Source: Buchnera aphidicola (Aphis aurantii)
Lineage (GTDB): Bacteria; Pseudomonadota; Gammaproteobacteria; Enterobacterales; Enterobacteriaceae
DNA: 64,000 nt
NCBI RefSeq assembly: GCF_039388985.1
Contig: NZ_CP135021.1
Location: 124,001 to 188,000, forward strand
Reading direction: 5' to 3'
Part shown: positions 52,732 to 62,576 of the stretch, piece by piece
Position numbering within the stretch: the first letter of the stretch is position 1
Layout: each line of letters begins with the position of its first letter
Made by a program: the position numbers and the translations under genes
The notes under the pieces: model-generated
Told to the model about the DNA's origin: nothing
Databases searched by the model: none
What the model saw: only the letters and a program-made list of their open reading frames with translations

Positions 52732-53616
52732 ATGAAATTTATTATTGAAAAACATAATTTTAAAAATAAAATAAAACCATTTTTTTATTTTTATCGTTGG
52801 TTTTTTATTTATTTTTTTGTTTTTTTATTATTTATTTCTATATTTTGGTGTATTTTATACAAAATTAGCGGAATTCATATTGCTAATAAAAACGTTATTT
52901 GTTTTTTAACTAGTTATTTATTAGAAATTATATTATCAGTAGATAATATTTTTGTTTGGTTTTTAATTTTTAAATCACTTGAAATACCAAATGTTTATCA
53001 AAAAAAAGTTTTATTTTATGGGCTTATTGGAGCTTTAATATTACGTTTTTTATTGTCTTTTTTTGGTTATTTTGTATTTTTAAAATGGCATTGGATATTA
53101 TATTTTTTTGGGGTATTGTTTATATTTATTAGTTTAAAAATATTTTTTTGCTCTAGTAATCCAAAAAACGAAGAAAAAAATATAGGTTTATCTTGGATTT
53201 ATAAAACATTTAGAATAACTAATAATAGTTCTTGTAAAAATTTTTTTTTAAAAATAAACAATAAAATATTTTGCACTCCTTTGTTCATATCGTTAGTTCT
53301 TATAGAATTAAGTGATCTTATTTTTTCAGCAGATAGTATTCCTGCTGTTTTTTCTATTACTCATGATTTATTCATTATTTTATCATCTAACATTTTTTCA
53401 GTGTTAGGTTTAAGATCTATGTATTTTTTTATATCACCAATAATAAATAAATTTCCTATGATAGAATATGCTCTGTCAATTATTTTAATGTTTATAGGAT
53501 TTAAAATATTATTTGAAAAATTTATAATAATTTCAAATTTTTTTACTTTTAGTATTATATTAATTATTTTAGTCGCTACATTTATTATAAATGTTTTTTT
53601 TATTAAAAAAAAATAG
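52732..53616 (+). CDS. alx: TerC/Alx-family inner-membrane protein, short N-terminus
   Basis: TerC-family proteins are membrane proteins; E. coli Alx (YgjT) has been linked to manganese export and alkaline pH. The 294-aa product keeps the two acidic hallmark motifs, E-I-I-L-S-V-D-N-I-F-V-W and I-E-L-S-D-L-I-F-S-A-D-S-I-P-A-V, plus G-L-R-S-M-Y-F. E. coli Alx has 321 aa; here the first membrane segment of the E. coli protein is absent and the chain starts with a basic stretch (K-H-N-F-K-N-K-I-K) before what would be the second. Nothing upstream extends the frame. The paralogue assignment (Alx rather than another TerC protein) rests on overall similarity and is moderately sure. Confidence 0.8.
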   Translation: MKFIIEKHNFKNKIKPFFYFYRWFFIYFFVFLLFISIFWCILYKISGIHIANKNVICFLTSYLLEIILSVDNIFVWFLIFKSLEIPNVYQKKVLFYGLIGALILRFLLSFFGYFVFLKWHWILYFFGVLFIFISLKIFFCSSNPKNEEKNIGLSWIYKTFRITNNSSCKNFFLKINNKIFCTPLFISLVLIELSDLIFSADSIPAVFSITHDLFIILSSNIFSVLGLRSMYFFISPIINKFPMIEYALSIILMFIGFKILFEKFIIISNFFTFSIILIILVATFIINVFFIKKK

Positions 53617-53691
53617 TATTGCAATAGTGATTTTTACTTGATATTTTATAACATTTTGATAATTATATAAATTTTTAAATGAGCTAAAGAT

Positions 53692-54939
53692 ATGTATAAA
53701 AAAAATTTTTCTTTTTCTATGTGGATTAAATATTTAGAGCGATTTAAAAAAAAAAATAAAACAAATTTAACAGAAATTAAAAATATTGCAAAAAAATTAA
53801 ATTTATTAAATTTTAAGTCTTTTTTTTTTACTATAGGAGGGACAAACGGAAAAGGAACAACATGTGCTATGTTAGAAAGATTATTATTAGATTCTGGTTA
53901 CCAAGTTGGTTTATATACTTCTCCGCATCTTTTTGATTTCGTAGAGCGCGTAAAAATTAATGGAATATATTTAACTGAAATGCAATATGTTTCTGCTTTT
54001 CTTAATATAGATTCTATAACATTGAATTATTCTTTAAGTTATTTTGAATTTGTTACTCTTTCAGCTTTGTTTTTGTTTAAACAATATTCACTGGATGTCA
54101 TAATATTAGAAGTTGGTTTAGGGGGAAGGTTAGATGCGACAAATATTATAGATTCAGATGTGTCTATAATTACAAATATCGGTATTGATCATACTTCAAT
54201 TTTGGGCTCAAATAGATTGAGTATAGCTCGTGAAAAAGCAGGTATTTTTAGAGAAAATAAAATAGCTGTTATTGGCGATAAAGATATTCCAAATTCTATA
54301 TATGAAATAGCAAATAAAACTAAAACAATATTAAAAATAATTAATAAAGATTGGAGTTGGAAAAAAGATAGTTATACTTGGAGTTTCATACATTCTGCAA
54401 TAAAGTTATATAATCTACCGATACCTAAAATACCATTATCAAACGCCGCCATTGCTTTATCAGCATTATTTTATTCTAACCTTAAAATTAATACAAAAAT
54501 TTTAAAAAGTTCAATATCCAAAGTGAAATTAGATGGTAGATTTCAAATTCTTTCTTATTTTCCTTATATTATTCTTGATGTTGCTCATAATTCTCATGCT
54601 TCTTTATATCTTTCTAAAAAAATTAATGAAATAGATATACAAGGAAATATATATTCAATATTTGGTGTATTGAAAGATAAAGATATTTCATCAATTATTG
54701 CGCCATTAAAAGAAAAAGTCGATTATTGGTATAGCGCGATTTTACCTACAGATCGTAGTGCGAGTATACATCAGTTAGAAAATCATTTACCTATTCAGAA
54801 TACGTTTTTTTTTAATAATGTTGATGATGCTTGGAATCATTTAAGAAAAATACTTACTAAAAATGATATGGTATTAGTTTTTGGTTCTTTTATGACTGTT
54901 TCAGAATTTATTTCGATAAAAAATAAAGAAATTGAATAA
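53692..54939 (+). CDS. folC: Bifunctional folylpolyglutamate / dihydrofolate synthase
   Basis: Adds glutamates to folates, and in bacteria also makes dihydrofolate. The 415-aa Mur-ligase-like product (E. coli 422) has the P-loop T-I-G-G-T-N-G-K-G-T-T-C and then Y-T-S-P-H-L-F-D-F-V-E-R, E-V-G-L-G-G-R-L-D-A-T-N, and I-G-I-D-H-T. A run of ten T at 53820-53829 lies just before the P-loop and is in frame. cvpA follows with only 34 bp, as in E. coli minus accD/dedD genes. Confidence 0.96.
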   Translation: MYKKNFSFSMWIKYLERFKKKNKTNLTEIKNIAKKLNLLNFKSFFFTIGGTNGKGTTCAMLERLLLDSGYQVGLYTSPHLFDFVERVKINGIYLTEMQYVSAFLNIDSITLNYSLSYFEFVTLSALFLFKQYSLDVIILEVGLGGRLDATNIIDSDVSIITNIGIDHTSILGSNRLSIAREKAGIFRENKIAVIGDKDIPNSIYEIANKTKTILKIINKDWSWKKDSYTWSFIHSAIKLYNLPIPKIPLSNAAIALSALFYSNLKINTKILKSSISKVKLDGRFQILSYFPYIILDVAHNSHASLYLSKKINEIDIQGNIYSIFGVLKDKDISSIIAPLKEKVDYWYSAILPTDRSASIHQLENHLPIQNTFFFNNVDDAWNHLRKILTKNDMVLVFGSFMTVSEFISIKNKEIE

Positions 54940-54973
54940 CATAATAGAAAAAATATTATTTTTTAGGAAAAAT

Positions 54974-55435
54974 ATGATTTTAATAGATTCTTGTATTTTT
55001 ATTATTATTCTCTTTTCTACTGTATTAGGAATGTTTAAAGGTTTTTTCAAGGAATTAATATCAACTATATTTTGGTTTTTTTTTATTTATTTTTTTATTC
55101 ATTATAAATATTTTAGTTTTTTTTATTCTGATATTTTTTTACAAAATAAAAATTATTTAATAATTTTAATCATTATTATTTTTTTTTTCATAATTAAAAT
55201 TTTATTAAATTTTATTTTTAATAAAATTATTAAACAATTTAAATTATTATATATTAATATTATTTTTGGAGGTGTTTTTGGTTTTGCTCGTGGAATAATA
55301 TTAGTATTTTTTATTTTATTTGCAATTAGTAAATATAATAATAGTATTTGTTTAGATTTATTAGAAAAATCTTTTTTCATTCATTTATTTTTTAATATTT
55401 TTAATAATAATTTTAAATATTTTTCTGAAGACTAA
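54974..55435 (+). CDS. cvpA: CvpA family membrane protein
   Basis: A four-segment inner-membrane protein; E. coli CvpA is needed for colicin V production and affects membrane stress, but its molecular role is unsettled. The product from ATG 54974 has 153 aa (E. coli 162) and opens with I-D-S-C-I-F-I-I-I-L-F-S, then G-M-F-K-G-F-F-K-E, and later F-G-G-V-F-G-F-A-R-G, the family signature. AGGAAAAAT precedes this ATG; upstream in-frame codons from 54932 overlap folC and do not match. It has lost its E. coli partner purF. Residues are almost all I, F, K, N and L, showing strong A+T drift. Confidence 0.88.
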   Translation: MILIDSCIFIIILFSTVLGMFKGFFKELISTIFWFFFIYFFIHYKYFSFFYSDIFLQNKNYLIILIIIIFFFIIKILLNFIFNKIIKQFKLLYINIIFGGVFGFARGIILVFFILFAISKYNNSICLDLLEKSFFIHLFFNIFNNNFKYFSED

Positions 55436-55467
55436 GCACATTACTTTTCAAGTTATAGTGTGCTTAG
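55432..55467. terminator. Hairpin between convergent cvpA and prs
   Basis: CTAAGCACA (55432-55440), which includes the cvpA stop codon, pairs with TGTGCTTAG (55459-55467). The 9-bp stem with its G-C pairs lies between two convergent genes and probably serves both strands, although neither side has a good T run. Confidence 0.65.
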
Positions 55468-55477
55468 GATTGATTTG

Positions 55478-56425
55478 TTAATGTTCAAACATTGCAGAAA
55501 TAGATTCTTCATTGCTGATTCGTCTTATAGCTTCCGCTAGCATTCCAGCTAATGTAAGAGTACGTACGTTTGGTAGTAATCTGATGTTTTCTGGCAATGG
55601 GATTGTATCGCATACAACAACTTCATCAATAACGGAATTTTTTAAATTTTCTGATGCTTTGCCTGAAAAAATAGGATGTGTAGCATATGCAAAAACTCTT
55701 TTAGCCCCTCTTTCTTTTAGTGCTTCAGCAGCTTTACAAAGAGTCCCTCCAGTATCTATCATATCGTCTACTAAAATACAATCTCGATTTGCGACATCTC
55801 CAATAATGTTCATTACTTGAGAAATATTAGGATGAGGTCTTCTTTTATCTATAATTGCCATATCAGTATCATAAAGAAGTTTTGCGATTGCCCTCGCTCT
55901 CACAACTCCACCAATATCGGGTGATACAACAATAGGGTTTTTTAGCTCTCTTTGTAACATATCTTCTAAAAGAATTAAACTACCGAATACATTATCTACA
56001 GGTACATCAAAAAAACCTTGAATTTGTTCGGCATGCAGATCTACTGTTAATACACGATCTACTCCAATACTAGATAAAAAATCAGCGACAACTTTGGCTG
56101 TAATTGGAACTCGTGCAGATCTTACACGTCGGTCTTGACGTGAATACCCAAAATATGGAATCACTGCAGTGATTCTACCAGCCGAAGCTCTTCTAAAAGC
56201 ATCTATCATTACAACGAGCTCCATAATATTATCATTAGTCGGAAAACAAGTAGATTGAATTATAAATACATCACTTCCTCTAACGTTTTCATTAATTTGA
56301 ACACTAATTTCACCGTCGCTAAATCGACCTACGGATGCGTTTCCTAAATTTATATAAAGTCGATGGGCAATAAATTTTGCTAGTTTTGGAATAGAATTTC
56401 CAGCAAATAATTTCATATCTGACAT
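55478..56425 (-). CDS. prs: Ribose-phosphate pyrophosphokinase (PRPP synthetase)
   Basis: Makes PRPP for histidine, tryptophan, nucleotide and NAD synthesis. The 315-aa product equals E. coli Prs and is one of the most conserved proteins here: [18 protein letters not shown] with the ATP-site residues, [11 protein letters not shown], and the PRPP loop [11 protein letters not shown]. It follows ispE by 35 bp on the minus strand, as in E. coli (lolB upstream of ispE is missing). Confidence 0.99.
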   Translation of the reverse strand: MSDMKLFAGNSIPKLAKFIAHRLYINLGNASVGRFSDGEISVQINENVRGSDVFIIQSTCFPTNDNIMELVVMIDAFRRASAGRITAVIPYFGYSRQDRRVRSARVPITAKVVADFLSSIGVDRVLTVDLHAEQIQGFFDVPVDNVFGSLILLEDMLQRELKNPIVVSPDIGGVVRARAIAKLLYDTDMAIIDKRRPHPNISQVMNIIGDVANRDCILVDDMIDTGGTLCKAAEALKERGAKRVFAYATHPIFSGKASENLKNSVIDEVVVCDTIPLPENIRLLPNVRTLTLAGMLAEAIRRISNEESISAMFEH

Positions 56426-56460
56426 AAAAAACCTTGTTTTTTATTTTTTAATATTGATTT

Positions 56461-57339
56461 TTAATTGAAAATATGATTATTTTTTTCATAAAAAATATGA
56501 TGTAACGGAGAAGTATTAACACTTTTCGCAATAAATCCTTGCATATTCTTGGGAAGTAAAGAAAATATTTTTTGAGCGGATAGTTTATCATTAAATTCAG
56601 CAAAAACACAGGATCCTGTTCCTGTCATTCTAGTAGGTGCATAAGGAGATAAGATAGAAAGCAATTTTTTTATTTTTTTAAATTTATTACTAACTATATT
56701 TTCGAAGTCATTTTTAAATGGAGATTTTAATAAGAATTGTATTGATTTTTTTTGATTTGAACTATTAAGGAGAAAGCTAGAAAATATGTTTTTTGTTAAA
56801 ATGTGAATTTCAGGATACACTACTAGGTACCATTTTTCTTTTCTTTGAATGGGATGTAATATTTCCCCTATTCCCTCAACAATAGATGTTTTACCTATAA
56901 CAAACGCTGGAATGTCTGATCCTATTTCAAGACCAAATTCAGCCAATTCTTGTAATGTAAATTTTGTTTTCCATAATTTATTTAATACAATTAATACTGT
57001 AGCAGCATTAGATGATCCTCCTCCTAACCCACTTCCTATAGGTATTTTTTTATTTAAAAATATTTTCGCCCCAAGAGTAATACAATTTGTTTTTTTATAA
57101 TTTAATGCTTTCGATTTTAATAAATTTGCTGCTTTAATAATAATATTTTCTGAATTTAAAAAAAGTTTTTTTTCAAAAAATAATTCAATGTTTCCAGTGT
57201 TATTTGGGATGATTTTTAATGTATCACCGTAATTAAGAAATTGAAATAAACTTTGTATATAATGGTATCCATCTGAACGAATACCTGTAACATATAAAAA
57301 TAAATTAATTTTTGCAGGGGAAGGCCATGTATATATCAT
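56461..57339 (-). CDS. ispE: 4-diphosphocytidyl-2-C-methyl-D-erythritol kinase
   Basis: ATP-dependent kinase of the MEP isoprenoid pathway, earlier than IspH (28405) in the same route. The 292-aa GHMP kinase (E. coli 283) starts W-P-S-P-A-K-I-N-L-F-L-Y and has the glycine-rich phosphate loop P-I-G-S-G-L-G-G-G-S-S-N-A-A, then G-S-D-I-P-A-F with the catalytic aspartate, and R-M-T-G-T-G-S-C-V-F. It leads ispE-prs. The 188-bp gap to prfA marks where E. coli has hemA; no hemA trace is visible. Confidence 0.97.
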   Translation of the reverse strand: MIYTWPSPAKINLFLYVTGIRSDGYHYIQSLFQFLNYGDTLKIIPNNTGNIELFFEKKLFLNSENIIIKAANLLKSKALNYKKTNCITLGAKIFLNKKIPIGSGLGGGSSNAATVLIVLNKLWKTKFTLQELAEFGLEIGSDIPAFVIGKTSIVEGIGEILHPIQRKEKWYLVVYPEIHILTKNIFSSFLLNSSNQKKSIQFLLKSPFKNDFENIVSNKFKKIKKLLSILSPYAPTRMTGTGSCVFAEFNDKLSAQKIFSLLPKNMQGFIAKSVNTSPLHHIFYEKNNHIFN

Positions 57340-57527
57340 TTTTTTGTTTATTTTTAAAAAATTGTTTTTATGTTAATATTTATTAAAATTATACTGAAAA
57401 TTATTAAAAATGATATAATCATTTTAATTGAAAGATTTTAATTTTTTATTTTTTAGAAAATATTATTTTAGAAAAACATCTTCATATTGTTTGAATTATT
57501 TTGTTAAATTATTAAAAGGTAATATTA

Positions 57528-58610
57528 ATGAATTCCTCTATTATTGATAAATTAAAATCTTTGAAATACCGGCATCAAGAAATTGAAGTGTTACTTGCTC
57601 AAAAAGATATTATATCAAATCAAAATAAGTTAAGAAATTTATCCAAAGAATATTTGAAAATTTCTGAAATTGTTAAATATTTTATTGAATGGGAAAAAAT
57701 AAAAAAAGATATAAAAAATATTTTTTCTTTGTTTAATGATGTGGAAATATATAACATAGCTAAAGAAGAGTATTTTATACTTAAAAAACAAAAAAAAAAA
57801 ATAGAAAAAAAAATTAAAATATTGTTATTACCGGAAGATCCGAATGATCAGCATAGTTGCTTAATTGAAATTCGAGCGGCTACAGGAGGGGATGAATCGT
57901 CTCTTTTTGCAGGTCAATTGTTTAGAATGTATGTAAAATATGCTGAAAGTTATATGTGGAAAACAGAAATAATGAGTTCTAGTGAAAATGAAAAAGGAGG
58001 GTTTAAAGAAATAATAATGAAAATTACTGGGAAAGGCGCTTCTGGTCGATTAAAATTTGAATCAGGAGGACATCGTGTTCAACGAGTTCCAGAAACCGAA
58101 TCACAAGGTAGAATTCACACTTCTACTTGTACCGTGGCTATGATGCCAGTTCTTCCTAAAACAGAAAAAGAAGAAATCAACTTATCTGATTTAAAAATTG
58201 ATACATTTCGATCTTCTGGCGCTGGTGGTCAACATGTTAATACTACCGATTCTGCAATTAGAATTACCCATTTACCTACAGGTAATGTAGTAGAATGTCA
58301 AGATGAACGATCACAACATAAAAACAAAGCAAAAGCTTTATCTATTTTATCTGCTCGTTTATATACTCAAAAATTATTAAAAAATCAGCAAGATAACTCT
58401 TCTATGAGACGAACTCTTTTAGGCAGTGGTGGAAGATCTGATAGAAATCGAACATATAATTTCCCTCAAAATAGAATTACAGATCATAGAATTAATTTAA
58501 CTATATATAAATTAGATGAAGTATTAGAAGGAAAATTAGATTTTCTCATTAAACCAATTATTCAAGAATATCAAGCAGATATGCTCTCTTCTTTATCTAA
58601 GTTAAAATAA
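57528..58610 (+). CDS. prfA: Peptide chain release factor 1
   Basis: Recognises UAA and UAG and triggers peptide release. The 360-aa length equals E. coli RF1. The GGQ loop lies in [14 protein letters not shown] and the region [12 protein letters not shown] holds the P-x-T-type recognition segment (C-T-V-A follows). The N-terminal helical domain is drifted and contains a 12-adenine run (57790-57801) and a 9-adenine run (57805-57813), both in frame. The ATG has AAGG upstream. prmC, whose product methylates the GGQ glutamine, overlaps its stop by one base. Confidence 0.98.
   Translation: MNSSIIDKLKSLKYRHQEIEVLLAQKDIISNQNKLRNLSKEYLKISEIVKYFIEWEKIKKDIKNIFSLFNDVEIYNIAKEEYFILKKQKKKIEKKIKILLLPEDPNDQHSCLIEIRAATGGDESSLFAGQLFRMYVKYAESYMWKTEIMSSSENEKGGFKEIIMKITGKGASGRLKFESGGHRVQRVPETESQGRIHTSTCTVAMMPVLPKTEKEEINLSDLKIDTFRSSGAGGQHVNTTDSAIRITHLPTGNVVECQDERSQHKNKAKALSILSARLYTQKLLKNQQDNSSMRRTLLGSGGRSDRNRTYNFPQNRITDHRINLTIYKLDEVLEGKLDFLIKPIIQEYQADMLSSLSKLK
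57790..57801 (+). repeat. A12 homopolymer within prfA
   Basis: Twelve consecutive adenines inside Q-K-K-K-I of RF1, followed three bases later by nine more (57805-57813). The frame is intact in this sequence. Runs of this length are known slippage sites for RNA polymerase in Buchnera, so a share of prfA mRNAs is probably frameshifted. Confidence 0.8.
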
Positions 58611-59437
58611 TGAAAATATATGAATGGTTGGAGAAAACAATTAAAATTTTTTCTCATTTTGATAGTCCTAAATATGAAGCTGAAATATTATTAAGTCATG
58701 TATTAAAGTGTTCAAGATCTTGGATGATTGCTTTTGATCAAGTAGAAATAAATAAATTAAATCAAAAAACACTAAAAGATCTTGTTGATCGAAGATCGAA
58801 AGGTGAACCTATGGCTTATGTATTAGGTAAAAAAGACTTTTGGTCTTTATCATTGCATGTATCTCAAGACACCTTGATTCCGAGACCTGATACAGAAATT
58901 TTAGTTGAAAAAGTACTATCTCAAGTTAATAAAAATCATAAATATATTCTTGATTTAGGAACGGGATGTGGAGCAATAGGATTAGCACTTGCCAGTGTTT
59001 GTTCAAATTTTCATATTACGGCTGTTGACAATTCAGATAAAGCTATTAAAATAGCTAAAGCAAATGCAATAGAATTAAATTTAAATAATATTATCTTTTA
59101 TTATAGTGATTGGTTTTCACATATAAATAGAAAATTTCATATTATAGTAAGTAACCCTCCATATATTAGCTTAAAAGAAATGCAATTTTTTAAAAAAAAT
59201 CTTATTTTTGAACCAATTAATGCATTAGTATCAAAAAATAACGGATTAAAAGATATTGAACTCATTATAAAAGAAGCAAAAAATTATTTATTTTATAAAG
59301 GATGGCTTTTTATTGAACATGGGTGGAAACAAAAATCGTCAGTTCAGTTTTTATTTGAAAAATATAATTTTTTTAATATAAAATCTTATAAAGATTATGG
59401 AGGTAATGATCGTGTAACTATTGGTCAAAAAAAATAA
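58610..59437 (+). CDS. prmC: Release factor glutamine methyltransferase (HemK)
   Basis: Methylates the glutamine of the GGQ motif in RF1 and RF2. The 275-aa product (E. coli 277) has the N-terminal helical substrate-binding domain (about 1-85), the SAM motif D-L-G-T-G-C-G-A-I-G-L-A-L and the catalytic N-P-P-Y followed by I-S-L-K-E-M-Q. Its ATG shares one base with the prfA stop, so the two are translationally coupled, as in E. coli. Confidence 0.97.
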   Translation: MKIYEWLEKTIKIFSHFDSPKYEAEILLSHVLKCSRSWMIAFDQVEINKLNQKTLKDLVDRRSKGEPMAYVLGKKDFWSLSLHVSQDTLIPRPDTEILVEKVLSQVNKNHKYILDLGTGCGAIGLALASVCSNFHITAVDNSDKAIKIAKANAIELNLNNIIFYYSDWFSHINRKFHIIVSNPPYISLKEMQFFKKNLIFEPINALVSKNNGLKDIELIIKEAKNYLFYKGWLFIEHGWKQKSSVQFLFEKYNFFNIKSYKDYGGNDRVTIGQKK

Positions 59438-59554
59438 TATTTTTTCAATGTTTTAACTTAAAAATAAAAGTTTTATATTTTGTGAAATATAATTCAACAT
59501 TATTTTAAAAATAAACTTTAATTTCTTAATTACTTAAAAGTTAATATAATAACT

Positions 59555-60364
59555 ATGAAATCTTTTTCAAAAAATAATTTATCTCAATTGTCGATTTTTG
59601 ATGCTATTATATCGATATCTCAGTTCATTCGAGAAGATTTTCCTATAGATTCTGTAGTCTTGGATATTTGTAATAAAATCAAAGAAGCAAAATATTATAT
59701 TTCGTCTGAAATTGAATCAAGTCAAAAATTAAAAAAATTAATAAATTTATTTTATAAAAACTGGAATTTCGGCGGAGCAAGTGGGGTTTATAAACTTTCA
59801 GATGTATTATGGATTGATAATGTTTTAAAAACTAGACAAGGTACTGCAGTGTCTTTGGGTATTCTTTTTTTACATATTGCAAAAGAATTAAAATTACCAT
59901 TATATCCTGTAGCATTTCCTACACAATTAATATTAAGATCTGATTGGTCAGATAAAAAAAAGTGGTTAATTAATCCGTTTAACGGGGATATATTAGATAA
60001 TCATACGTTAGAAGTTTGGTTAAAAGGAAATATTAGTCCTACAGCAGAATTATATGAAAATGATTTATACCAAGCTGAACCTATTACTGTAATTCGAAAG
60101 ATGTTAAATACTTTAAAATCTTCTTTAATGGAGGAAAAAAATATGGAATTGGCCTTAAATGTAAATAATGTTCTTTTACAAATTAATCCTAATGATCCAT
60201 ACGAAATTCGTGATAGAGGTTTGATTTATGCACATTTAGACTGTAATCATGTTGCTTTAACAGATTTACTTTATTTTGTTGAAAATTGCCCAGAAGATCC
60301 TATTAGTGAAATAATTAAAGTTCAAATTCATTCAATTGAACAAAAAAAAATAATATTACATTAA
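59555..60364 (+). CDS. sirB1: SirB1/YchA family protein of unknown function
   Basis: A transglutaminase-like/TPR-type protein conserved in enterics after prmC; no biochemical role is established. The 269-aa product equals E. coli SirB1 and is well conserved, with G-V-Y-x-L-S-D-x-L-W, K-x-R-Q-G-T-A-V-S-L-G, F-P-T-Q-L-I-L-R, and the C-terminal TPR-like D-P-Y-E-I-R-D-R-G-L-I-Y-A-H-L-D-C and C-P-E-D-P-I-S-E. Retention in such a reduced genome suggests a real function. kdsA, next in E. coli, is missing, as expected without LPS. It ends six bases from convergent nadE. Confidence 0.9.
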   Translation: MKSFSKNNLSQLSIFDAIISISQFIREDFPIDSVVLDICNKIKEAKYYISSEIESSQKLKKLINLFYKNWNFGGASGVYKLSDVLWIDNVLKTRQGTAVSLGILFLHIAKELKLPLYPVAFPTQLILRSDWSDKKKWLINPFNGDILDNHTLEVWLKGNISPTAELYENDLYQAEPITVIRKMLNTLKSSLMEEKNMELALNVNNVLLQINPNDPYEIRDRGLIYAHLDCNHVALTDLLYFVENCPEDPISEIIKVQIHSIEQKKIILH

Positions 60365-60370
60365 CAAATA

Positions 60371-61177
60371 TTATCCAAGATTAATTATATCTCTTTTATG
60401 TTTTGAATTGAAAAAAAGTTTTTCAATGATATTTTTATCTGATTTTTTGATTTTTTTTCCTTCTAAATAGGAATCAATTATATTATATTTAACACCTAAA
60501 ACATGCTCATCTGGTTGTTGTGGATGATTATCTTCAAGATCTGCTGTTGGTTTTTTTAAGTATAGATTTTTAGGGCAATGGAGTTCTTTTAATAATAATC
60601 GACCTTGTCGCTTGTTTAATTGAGCGATTAAATTTATATCTATTCCATGATCCCCATATTTAGTAAAAAATCCTGTTGCAATTTCTGCTGCGTTTCCCGT
60701 TCCGATTACTACACCATTCATCATTGCGGCAACACTATATTGAACTTTCATTCTTTCTCTTGCTTTTTCATTTCCTTTTACATAATCTGAAATGTTAATG
60801 CCTGCCATGTTTAATGATGATTCGCTACTTAAGACAGATTGTTTAATATTAATAGTTAAAACTTTGTCTGGATTTATGAATTGAATAGCTTCTTTACAAT
60901 CTTTTTCATCTTTCTGAATTCCGTACGGAAGCCTTAATGCAATAAATTGATAAAATTTATTTTTTTGTTGTTTTCGTAATTGATCGACTGTTATTTGGCA
61001 TAATTTTCCTGTTAATGTTGAGTCTTGACCTCCACTAATCGCTACAATTAAAGATTTTAAATGTATATTTTTAAGTAAGTATTTTTTTAAATTCATAATA
61101 CGATTTGCAATTTCTATTGTTGGTATAATTTTTGGTTTTGTATTTAATAATTTAATAATTTTTTTTTGTAATATCAT
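60371..61177 (-). CDS. nadE: NH3-dependent NAD+ synthetase
   Basis: Final step of NAD synthesis, amidating nicotinate adenine dinucleotide with ammonia. The 268-aa product (E. coli 275) has the ATP pyrophosphatase P-loop S-G-G-Q-D-S-T-L and the [10 protein letters not shown] and [13 protein letters not shown] blocks. The E. coli G-T-D-H-A-A-E segment reads G-T-G-N-A-A-E, and about nine C-terminal residues after K-H-K-R are missing. It is a single-gene unit converging on sirB1 and diverging from ackA. Confidence 0.95.
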   Translation of the reverse strand: MILQKKIIKLLNTKPKIIPTIEIANRIMNLKKYLLKNIHLKSLIVAISGGQDSTLTGKLCQITVDQLRKQQKNKFYQFIALRLPYGIQKDEKDCKEAIQFINPDKVLTINIKQSVLSSESSLNMAGINISDYVKGNEKARERMKVQYSVAAMMNGVVIGTGNAAEIATGFFTKYGDHGIDINLIAQLNKRQGRLLLKELHCPKNLYLKKPTADLEDNHPQQPDEHVLGVKYNIIDSYLEGKKIKKSDKNIIEKLFFNSKHKRDIINLG

Positions 61178-61328
61178 ATTTTATTTGACTTTCAATTAAT
61201 AAAAATATTTATTTTGTTTAGATGATCTTTTTTTACTAAGTTAATTATTATATATTAAATATATATAACTTTTTAAAATATTTAAACAATTATTTTTTTA
61301 AATTTTAATATAACATCGGTAAAAAATA

Positions 61329-62528
61329 TTGAATAATTTAATTTTTGTATTAAATTGTGGTAGCTCTTCTATAAAGTTTTCTATATTAAATCCAAAAAAT
61401 AGAAAAAAATATTTATCTGGTGTAGTAGAGTGTTTATTTTTGAAGCAAACATTTATTACATGGAAATATTTAGGAATAAAACACACAAAAAATATAGGTG
61501 CTTATATATCTCATCAAGATGCGTTAATATTTATTTTTAATGAAGTTTTATCAAAAAAACAAGATTTATATAAAAATATTGTTGGTATAGGTCATAGAGT
61601 TGTTCATGGTGGAAAGAAAATAAATACATCCGTTTTAATCAATGATGAAATTATCAGTTTTATTGAACAAGCTATTCCATTTGCCCCATTACATAATCCT
61701 GCAAATTTAATAGGGATTAAAATGGTGATAGAAAAATTCCCTATTTTATCAAAAAAAAACGTTGCAGTTTTTGATACTTCTTTTTATCAAAAAATGCCAA
61801 AGACTTCGTTTTTATATGCTATTCCTTATATTTTTTACAAAAAACATCACATTCGACGTTATGGTGCTCATGGTATTAGTCATGATTATGTTTCGCATGA
61901 AGCATCGATTATGTTAAACCAAGATTTTAATTCATTAAATGTTATCACATGTCATTTAGGAAATGGATCTTCTGTTTCTGCAATTAGAAATGGAGTTTGT
62001 GTAGACACTTCCATGGGATTAACGCCTTTAGAAGGTTTGGTTATGGGAACTCGAAGTGGTGATATAGATCCTTCAGTTATTTTTTTTATGCATCAAAAAA
62101 TTGGAATAAGTATTGATAAAATTAATGAAATATTAACCAAAGAATCTGGCTTGCTAGGATTAAGTGGTATTACCAGTGATTTTCGTTATCTTGAAAAAAA
62201 TTATTTTATTGATAAAAGAGTCAAATTATCTGTAGATATTTTTTGCCATCGATTATCTAAATATATTGCTTCTTATATGTGTTTGATGGAAAATCGTTTG
62301 GATGGAGTAATATTTACTGGTGGAATTGGTGAAAATGTCTCATTAATTAGAAAGTTAACGTTATCTAAATTATATTTAATGGGTATTAAACTTGATATAG
62401 AACAAAACATTTTAATCATACATGGAAAGAGCGGGTTAATAACTTTGAATAATTCTATTCCAGTTTTAGTGATTCCAACTAATGAAGAGCTATTAATAGC
62501 AAAAGAAACGATTAAAATAGTGAGTTAA
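61329..62528 (+). CDS. ackA: Acetate kinase, UUG start
   Basis: Interconverts acetyl phosphate and acetate with ATP, with Pta giving ATP from acetyl-CoA. The 399-aa ASKHA-fold product (E. coli 400) has V-L-N-C-G-S-S-S-I-K-F, G-H-R-V-V-H-G-G, the active-site H-G-I-S-H and C-H-L-G-N-G-S-S-V, T-R-S-G-D-I-D-P, and F-T-G-G-I-G-E-N. The only start that matches the family is TTG at 61329, with a weak GGT upstream; no ATG is available nearby. pta follows 48 bp later. Confidence 0.96.
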   Translation: MNNLIFVLNCGSSSIKFSILNPKNRKKYLSGVVECLFLKQTFITWKYLGIKHTKNIGAYISHQDALIFIFNEVLSKKQDLYKNIVGIGHRVVHGGKKINTSVLINDEIISFIEQAIPFAPLHNPANLIGIKMVIEKFPILSKKNVAVFDTSFYQKMPKTSFLYAIPYIFYKKHHIRRYGAHGISHDYVSHEASIMLNQDFNSLNVITCHLGNGSSVSAIRNGVCVDTSMGLTPLEGLVMGTRSGDIDPSVIFFMHQKIGISIDKINEILTKESGLLGLSGITSDFRYLEKNYFIDKRVKLSVDIFCHRLSKYIASYMCLMENRLDGVIFTGGIGENVSLIRKLTLSKLYLMGIKLDIEQNILIIHGKSGLITLNNSIPVLVIPTNEELLIAKETIKIVS

Positions 62529-62576
62529 ATCTTACTATTTTATACATTTTTTATATTTTAAAATAATAAGAATATT

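Noticed and set aside
57340-57527. hemA remnant between ispE and prfA
   Set aside because: hemA occupies this place in E. coli, but no frame in the 188-bp spacer resembles glutamyl-tRNA reductase.
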